Assembly: GCF_000717995.1 (NCBI RefSeq)
Contig: NZ_JODM01000014.1
Coordinates: forward strand, 62,001 to 126,000
Direction of reading: 5' to 3'
DNA length: 64,000 nucleotides
Source of the DNA: Streptomyces violaceorubidus
Lineage (GTDB): Bacteria; Actinomycetota; Actinomycetes; Streptomycetales; Streptomycetaceae
Below the pieces are notes generated by a model. It had not been told where the DNA came from. It ran no database searches and was given only the letters and a program-made list of their open reading frames with translations. Below are positions 58,461-64,000 of this stretch, piece after piece; position 1 is the stretch's first letter, and each line of letters begins with the position of its first letter. Both the position numbers and the translations under genes were made by a program.

Positions 58461-61400
58461 TCAGGCGGCGGGAGCCTCCAGGCGGCTGACGCGGATCGCG
58501 CCCCGCGCCTCGCCGGGGTGACGGCTGGTCAGCGTGAGGCGGACCCGGGAGCCCCGCAGCGGACGGAATCCGACGACCGTGGGCGCGTCGGAGGCGGTGG
58601 CCCAGTCGGTCCGCACGTCCGTCGCCGCCCGCCAGGCGCGGCCGTCCCAGACGGCGACCTCGACCCTCGCGGGCAGGCTGTGCCCCTCGTCCACGGTGAA
58701 GGAGACCTCGACCCGGTCGTAGGTGCGCGGGCGCCCGTGGTCGACCGAGATCCAGTCCTCGGCGCGTGCCCCCTCGAAGGCGGGGAGCAGTGCGGTGGCC
58801 GCCTTGTGGAAGCCGTTGGACCAGCCGGTGGCCGGATCGCCGTCGAGCACGGCGGCGGGCAGGGTGTCGGGCCGGCCGGAGTAGCTCGCGTCCGCGTGCG
58901 GGTGGACCACGGGCGCCGGGTGCTCGGGGCGGAACTCCGGCACCGGTGTGGTCGCCGGGTCCGGGGCCCGCCGGACGCGGACCGTCGCGGTGCCGGTGCG
59001 CAGCCCGTCCGCGCGGGCGCTCACGCGGACGGCCCCCGGGCGGGTGCCGGACCGGACGATGGCGAGCGCCTTGCCGTGGAAGGCGGTGCGGGTGCTCGCC
59101 TGGTAGCGCTCGGCGCTCTCCTGGCGGCCGTTGTCGAGTCCGGCCAGCGAGCCGCCCGCGACGTCGAAGGAGATCAGGTGCTCGGCGCCGGGCACCACCA
59201 CGCCCTGCCGGTCGACCACTTCGGCGGTCACGAAGACCAGGGCACGGCCGTCGGCGCCGACGCTCTCCCGGTCCGGGGTGAGGCGCAGGGCGTGCGGCGT
59301 CCCGGCGGTGCGCAGCACGTCGGTGGCCACCGTTCTGCCGCCGCGCCGGGCGACGGCCCTCAGCTCGCCCGCCTCGAAGGGCACCCGCCAGGTCAGGTGG
59401 AGCTTGCCCGCACTGCCGTTGGGGCTGGTGTAACTGCCGGGGTAGGGGCCGTCGGTGAAGGTCTTGTCGTCGCCGGTGGCCTCGGTGGTCTCCAGGTAGG
59501 TCCGGCCGTCGACGGTCTCCTTGCGGTCGAAGCGGCGGGTGCCGAGGGACCTGCCGTTCAGGTACAGCTCGACGGTGTCGACGTTGGTGTAGGCCCAGAC
59601 CTCGACGGTGTCGCCCTCGCGGTGGTTCCACGTCGTCGGCAGCAGGTGGACCATCGGCTCGTCCGTCCACTGGCTGCGGAACAGGTGGTACATGTCCTTG
59701 GGGAACCCGGCCGTGTCGACCGCGCCGAAGAAGGACGCCTTCACCGGGAAGACGTCGTACGGCGTGGGCTCCCCGAGGTAGTCGATGCCGGACCACAGGA
59801 ACTGCCCGGCGAACCACTTGCGGTCCCGGTCCTTCTTGTGGCCGTACTCGCCGCTCATCGTCCAGGAGGCGAGGTTGTTGTCGTAGGAGGAGGTGGCCCG
59901 CCCGCCCGGGGTGTGGTTCTCGCCGGTGTTCAGGTGTTCCGGCTCCTGGTAGGTGCCGCGCGTGGAGGTCTCGGACGACGACTCGGACTCGAAGAGGAAC
60001 AGGTGCGGGTAGGCCGCGTGCAGATCGTCCACCGACCTGGCGGTGTTGTAGTTGAGGCCGAGCCCGTCCAGCTTGGCCAGCATCAGGTCGGCCGCCGAGC
60101 CCTTGGCGGGCAGCCTGCGGTACTTGTCGGAGCCGATGACCAGGGGGCGGGTGGCGTCGGCGGCGCGGATGGCCTCGATGATCCGGTCGGCCATGGCGAG
60201 TCCGGCGGTGGCGGTGGAGTCGGGGACCTCGTTGCCGATGGACCACATGAGGACGGCGGGCGAGTTGCGGGCCGCGAGCACCATCTCGGTGGCGTCCCGC
60301 TCGCACCACTCGTCGAAGAACCGTCCGTAGTCGTACCGGTTCTTGCCGGTGCGCCAGCAGTCGAAGGCCTCCACCAGCATGACAATGCCCATCTCCTCGC
60401 AGACGCCGATCATCTCGGGCGAGGGCGGGTTGTGCGAGGTGCGGAAGGCGTTGACGCCCATCGACTTCATGAGAGTCATCTGGCGGCGGATCGCGTCGAC
60501 GCTGACGGCGGCGCCGAGCGCGCCGAGGTCGTGGTGCAGGTCGACGCCCTTGATCTTGGCGTACCTGCCGTTGAGGTGGAACCCCTCGTCGGGGTCGACA
60601 CGGAAGGTGCGGACGCCGAACGGGGTGCGGTACGTGTCGACGCTCCGGCCGCCGACGCGCAGTTCGGTGTGCAGGGTGTAGCGGTGCGGGTCCGCGAAGT
60701 CCCACAGCCGCGGGCGCGCGACGGTGAGTTCGTGGGTCTCGGCCGCCGCGTCGGTGACGTCCACCGCGGAGGCGGTGCGGGCCACGGTGCGGCCGTCCGC
60801 GTCCCGCACCGTCGAGCGGACCTCGACCTCGCGCGCGGTGCCCGAGGCGTTGACCACCCGCGTCTCCACCCGGACCACGGCGCTGTCCTCGCCCACCCGG
60901 GGCGTGGTGACGTACGTGCCCCAGCGCCGTACGTGCACCGGCTCGGTGACGACCAGGCGAGCCTCGCGGTAGATGCCGCTGCCGGAGTACCAGCGGCTGC
61001 TCGGCAGTTGGTTGCGCACCTGCACCGCGAGGACGTTCTCGGTGCGGCCGTCGGTGTGCACCAGGTCGGTGAGGTCGAGGGCGAAGCCGGTGTAGCCGTA
61101 GGGGTGGTGGCCGACCTCCCGGCCGTTGCAGTGGACGCGCGCGTCCATGTAGACGCCGTCGAACTCGACCGAGATCCGCTTCCCGGCGAGGGCGGGCGGA
61201 AGGGTGAAGGCGAGCCGGTACCAGCCGAGGCCGCCCGGCAGGAAGCCGGTGCCGCTGGTGGTGCCGTGCTCGGTGGTGGGCGTCTGCTCGATGCTCCAGT
61301 CGTGCGGGACGGCGACCTCGCGCCACGCCGAGTCGTCGTGGTCGGGATCGGCGGCGTCCGCGGTGTCCTCGGCCGAGCCGTCGAGGTCGACCAGCCTGAA

Positions 61401-61547
61401 GCGCCAGCCGTCGCGCAGGGGTAGGGTGCTGCGGCCCGCGGCGCCGCCGGTCGCGTCCGCGGCCCACGCCGGCGGGGCGCCGAGCGCCATCCCGGCCGCG
61501 GGGGTGGCGGCGGAGGCGATCAGAACCGATCTGCGCGTGACCGTCAT
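58461..61547 (-). CDS. Secreted GH2 beta-galactosidase-like glycoside hydrolase
   Basis: A 1028-residue precursor with a twin-arginine signal ([20 protein letters not shown]). Domains: sugar-binding GH2-N (~40-215; [41 protein letters not shown]), Ig-like (~220-325), and the catalytic TIM barrel (~330-620) with [36 protein letters not shown] (acid/base Glu) and [11 protein letters not shown] (nucleophile Glu region). Then Ig-like/DUF4982-type domains, and a C-terminal F5/8-type-C-like module (~890-1025; [31 protein letters not shown]). It probably removes terminal beta-galactosyl or related residues from plant polysaccharides. Upstream are direct repeats and a palindrome. Confidence 0.9.
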   Translation of the reverse strand: MTVTRRSVLIASAATPAAGMALGAPPAWAADATGGAAGRSTLPLRDGWRFRLVDLDGSAEDTADAADPDHDDSAWREVAVPHDWSIEQTPTTEHGTTSGTGFLPGGLGWYRLAFTLPPALAGKRISVEFDGVYMDARVHCNGREVGHHPYGYTGFALDLTDLVHTDGRTENVLAVQVRNQLPSSRWYSGSGIYREARLVVTEPVHVRRWGTYVTTPRVGEDSAVVRVETRVVNASGTAREVEVRSTVRDADGRTVARTASAVDVTDAAAETHELTVARPRLWDFADPHRYTLHTELRVGGRSVDTYRTPFGVRTFRVDPDEGFHLNGRYAKIKGVDLHHDLGALGAAVSVDAIRRQMTLMKSMGVNAFRTSHNPPSPEMIGVCEEMGIVMLVEAFDCWRTGKNRYDYGRFFDEWCERDATEMVLAARNSPAVLMWSIGNEVPDSTATAGLAMADRIIEAIRAADATRPLVIGSDKYRRLPAKGSAADLMLAKLDGLGLNYNTARSVDDLHAAYPHLFLFESESSSETSTRGTYQEPEHLNTGENHTPGGRATSSYDNNLASWTMSGEYGHKKDRDRKWFAGQFLWSGIDYLGEPTPYDVFPVKASFFGAVDTAGFPKDMYHLFRSQWTDEPMVHLLPTTWNHREGDTVEVWAYTNVDTVELYLNGRSLGTRRFDRKETVDGRTYLETTEATGDDKTFTDGPYPGSYTSPNGSAGKLHLTWRVPFEAGELRAVARRGGRTVATDVLRTAGTPHALRLTPDRESVGADGRALVFVTAEVVDRQGVVVPGAEHLISFDVAGGSLAGLDNGRQESAERYQASTRTAFHGKALAIVRSGTRPGAVRVSARADGLRTGTATVRVRRAPDPATTPVPEFRPEHPAPVVHPHADASYSGRPDTLPAAVLDGDPATGWSNGFHKAATALLPAFEGARAEDWISVDHGRPRTYDRVEVSFTVDEGHSLPARVEVAVWDGRAWRAATDVRTDWATASDAPTVVGFRPLRGSRVRLTLTSRHPGEARGAIRVSRLEAPAA

Positions 61548-61824
61548 GGCGGATCTCCCTCATCAGAACTCATCGAGGCTCATCAGAACTCAGAAGTACT
61601 CACAAGCAATCGCGAACAAACAGATTCTGACGTCGAGCCGTATGCACTCGTCAAGGCCACGGAAAGCACTTTCTGTCCTGGGCGCACCGGGCTCCTCGGT
61701 GACCTGCGCGGCGGCCGGGCCCCGTGCGCCCGGTGGGTTCGGGTCCGCACGGGGCCCGAACCCACTAGGCTGGGAACAAGGTGACGCGCTGATCACTGTG
61801 AGTGTGCGCAATGGAGTGGCGACG
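61548..61824. promoter_or_regulatory. Divergent region with 12-bp direct repeats and GAAAG-CA-CTTTC dyad
   Basis: CATCAGAACTCA occurs at 61561-61572 and 61581-61592, exactly 20 bp apart (about two helical turns), just before the GH2 start. GAAAGCACTTTC (61662-61673) is a LacI-like dyad with an off-consensus centre. Both are candidates for control of the GH2 gene. The right end carries the ribosome site of the PAS/SpoIIE gene (GGAG 8 nt before its ATG). Confidence 0.5.
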
Positions 61825-64000
61825 ATGAGTCCGGTCAACCCGTTCGACGATGCCGCCACGGCCCGCGCCGTCATCGACGGCTCCGGCACCCTGCGGGAGT
61901 GGAACGAGGGCGCGCGCCTGCTGCTCGGCCACCGAGCCGCCGAGGTCGTCGGGCGCCCCGCCGCGGACCTGCTCGCGGGCGACCCGGACGGCACACCTCC
62001 GGGACACGACGACGAGCAGTGGAGCGGGACGGTGGACCTGCGCCACCGCGACGGGCACACCGTGTCGGTGTGGGTGCTCGCGCACCGCAGACCCGAGCAG
62101 GACGGCGCCCCGGCCACCTGGCTCGCCGTCACCCCCCTGGACCGCGGTCCCGAACCGGAGGACGATCCGCTGGTCAGAGCCGCGCTCGCGCAGGCCCCCT
62201 GCGCCATGATGATCTTCGACGACCGGCTCCTGCTGCGCGGGGCCAACGACGCCATGGCGCGGCTGCTGGGATTCCCCTCCGACCGCGTGCGAGGTCTGCG
62301 GGCCACCGACTTCAGCGTCCGGCCCCAGGACGCGGAACTGGAACGCCGGATGCGGCGCGTGCTGGTCTCCGGCGACCGGCACGACATGCAGACCCACCTC
62401 AAGGCGCGGGGCGAGGGCCGCGCCCACGCGTGGAACGCCCGGATCGCCCCGCTGACCGACGCCGACGGCCGGGTGCGCGGCGTGTGTGTGAGCGTCCACG
62501 ACTTCACGGAGCAGCACCGCGCCCGCGAGCGGCTGCAACTGGTCAACGAGGCCAGTGTGCGCATCGGCACCACGCTCGACGTCACCCGTACCGCGCAGGA
62601 GCTGGCGGACGTCTGCGTGCCGCCGCTCGCCGACTTCGTCAGCGTCGACCTGCTGGACCCGCGCGAGCACGGCGGTGAGCCGGCCGCCGTGGTCGAGCCG
62701 CCGGTCGGCCTGCGCCGCACGGCGCACCGGTCGGTCACCGCGGACTGTCCGCAGGCGGTGGCCGCCACCGGAGAGCTGGACGTCTACCCGGCCGGCTCCC
62801 CCCAGGCCGAGTGCCTGCTCTCGGGCCAGGTGATCGTCGCCGCGGAGGCCTACGGCGACCTCGAACGCTGGCTCCAGTGGGACCCCGCCCGCCTGCGGCG
62901 GGTGAAGGAGTACGGCATCCACTCCACGATGTCCGTACCGCTCCAGGCCCGCGGCACCACCCTCGGCGTCGCGGTCTTCACCCGGTTCAGGCGTCCCGAC
63001 CCCTTCACCCACGACGACGTGCTGCTGGCCGAGGAGGTCAGCGCCCGCGCCGCGGTCTGCATCGACAACGCCCGCCGCTACTCGCGCGAGCGCGAGGCCA
63101 CGCTGACCCTGCAACGCAGCCTGCTGCCCCGGTGGCTGCCGCCCACCGCCGCGGTGCAGGCGGCGTCCCGCTACCTTCCCGCGGCCCGCTCGGGCGTGGG
63201 CGGCGACTGGTTCGACGTCATCCCGCTGTCGGGGATGCGGGTCGCCATGGTCGTCGGGGACGTCGTCGGCCACGGCATCCCGGCCTCGGCCACGATGGGC
63301 CGGCTGCGTACCGCCGTGCGCACCCTCGCCGACATCGACCTGACGCCCGAGGAGTTGCTCACCCACCTCGACGACCTGGTGGTGCGGCTTTCCGAGGAGT
63401 CCGGCGACGACCGGGCGGGCGAGGTCGGCGCGACGTGTCTGTACGTGGTGTACGACCCGGTGTCCCGGCACTGCTCCATGGCCCGGGCCGGGCACCCGGC
63501 GCCCGTCCTGGTCCCGCCGGACGGTCCGCCCGTGCAGGTCGAACTGCCCTCCGGGCCACCGCTGGGCGTGGGCGGGCTGCCGTTCGAGTCGGCCGAGCTG
63601 GAGCTGCGCGAGGGCAGCGTGCTGGCGCTCTACACCGACGGGCTGGTCGAGAGCCGGGACCGGGACACCGACGCCGGCCAGGCACTGCTGCGCGAGGCGC
63701 TGGCCGCCCCCGCCGACTCCCTGGACACCGCCTGCGACCGGGTGCTGCACCGCCTCCTCCCGTCGGGCAGCTCCGCGGACGACGTGGCCCTGCTGCTGGC
63801 CCGGACCCGGGGACTGCCCGCCGGACAGGTCGCCACCTGGGACATCCCCGCCGACCCTGCGCTGGTCGCCCCGGTCCGCAAGCAGGTCCTCGAACAGCTC
63901 TCCGACTGGAACCTGCTGGAGGCGACCTTCACCGCCGAGCTGGTCGTGAGCGAGCTGGTCACCAACGCCATCCGGTACGGTTCCCCGCCGATCCGGCTCC
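61825..64000 (+). CDS. PAS-PAS-GAF-SpoIIE phosphatase with HATPase (partial, runs off the edge)
   Basis: 725 codons are visible and the frame is open to the end of the window. In order: PAS (~10-105; AVIDGSGTLREWNEGARLLL), second PAS (~115-235; MMIFDDRLLLRGANDAMARL), GAF (~245-420), PP2C/SpoIIE (~440-655; SGVGGDWFDVIPL, VVGDVVGHGIPASATMGRLR, VLALYTDGLVESRD, DDVALLLARTR), then the start of an RsbW-like HATPase (AELVVSELVTNAIRYGSPPI). The GTG at 61798 is an alternative start, but the ATG at 61825 has the better ribosome site. Like the 37812 protein it combines phosphatase and anti-sigma kinase modules for a sigma-factor switch; the sensed signal is unknown. Confidence 0.87.
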   Translation, partial: MSPVNPFDDAATARAVIDGSGTLREWNEGARLLLGHRAAEVVGRPAADLLAGDPDGTPPGHDDEQWSGTVDLRHRDGHTVSVWVLAHRRPEQDGAPATWLAVTPLDRGPEPEDDPLVRAALAQAPCAMMIFDDRLLLRGANDAMARLLGFPSDRVRGLRATDFSVRPQDAELERRMRRVLVSGDRHDMQTHLKARGEGRAHAWNARIAPLTDADGRVRGVCVSVHDFTEQHRARERLQLVNEASVRIGTTLDVTRTAQELADVCVPPLADFVSVDLLDPREHGGEPAAVVEPPVGLRRTAHRSVTADCPQAVAATGELDVYPAGSPQAECLLSGQVIVAAEAYGDLERWLQWDPARLRRVKEYGIHSTMSVPLQARGTTLGVAVFTRFRRPDPFTHDDVLLAEEVSARAAVCIDNARRYSREREATLTLQRSLLPRWLPPTAAVQAASRYLPAARSGVGGDWFDVIPLSGMRVAMVVGDVVGHGIPASATMGRLRTAVRTLADIDLTPEELLTHLDDLVVRLSEESGDDRAGEVGATCLYVVYDPVSRHCSMARAGHPAPVLVPPDGPPVQVELPSGPPLGVGGLPFESAELELREGSVLALYTDGLVESRDRDTDAGQALLREALAAPADSLDTACDRVLHRLLPSGSSADDVALLLARTRGLPAGQVATWDIPADPALVAPVRKQVLEQLSDWNLLEATFTAELVVSELVTNAIRYGSPPIRL

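Overview
The window is high-GC actinobacterial DNA, almost certainly from a Streptomyces chromosome. The evidence is strong third-position GC bias, frequent GTG starts and 4-nt start/stop overlaps, a mycothiol-dependent formaldehyde dehydrogenase, two streptogrisin-type proteases, a Streptomyces subtilisin inhibitor, several SpoIIE/PP2C phosphatases, a CebR-type operator in front of a cellulase, and many TANNNT -10 boxes placed 6-7 nt from start codons (leaderless mRNAs). About 57 intact or partial protein genes, two gene remnants, one MITE-like insertion and several tandem-repeat tracts are supported. No tRNA, rRNA, CRISPR array or intact transposase was seen.

Layout. 0.1-7.5 kb: PucR and large LuxR (LAL) regulators, a secreted cutinase/PET-hydrolase homologue, a Gfo/Idh/MocA oxidoreductase and a small protein. 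7.7-11.5 kb: a secreted GH64 beta-1,3-glucanase under a LacI-type palindrome, a MITE-like element inserted at its stop codon, a membrane PP2C phosphatase, a frameshifted MMPL transporter remnant and small hydrophilic proteins. 11.6-17.3 kb: a membrane GT-C-like protein, a GH65 phosphorylase translationally coupled to a beta-phosphoglucomutase, and a divergent P-loop kinase. 18-24 kb: RpiR, flavin reductase, ATP-grasp, TetR plus a DUF35-type OB-fold protein sharing an operator-like motif, PPOX protein and a MalY/PatB aminotransferase. 24-32 kb: streptogrisin 1, L,D-transpeptidase, two SDRs, the mycothiol formaldehyde-detoxification pair and small proteins. 32-42 kb: TetR with a palindrome next to a secreted beta-propeller, metallophosphoesterase, isochorismatase, orphan dTDP-glucose dehydratase, CBS protein, a multi-domain phosphatase and streptogrisin 2.

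42.4-48.7 kb holds the most distinctive system: a 71-residue double-glycine leader peptide gene followed by a complete NHLP-type export set (HlyD-like adaptor, C39-peptidase ABC exporter, second ABC exporter), with no recognisable modification enzyme. 48.7-52 kb: a Ppx/GppA homologue, then a compact set of small acidic protein, haem-oxygenase-like diiron oxidase, NPPY methyltransferase and CDGSH Fe-S protein. 52-64 kb: subtilisin inhibitor (P1 Arg), lactate-oxidase family enzyme, a sigma-like/zinc-finger/transmembrane/ricin fusion, GH9 cellulase, GH2 beta-galactosidase-like enzyme, and a PAS-GAF-SpoIIE phosphatase that runs off the right edge.

Taken together, this is accessory/peripheral Streptomyces DNA geared to secreted hydrolases (GH64, GH9, GH2, cutinase, proteases), local one-gene regulators with visible operators, and a probable exported bacteriocin-like peptide. 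Coordinates were derived by reading codons around each start. Family calls rest on recognised motifs, not on a database search.
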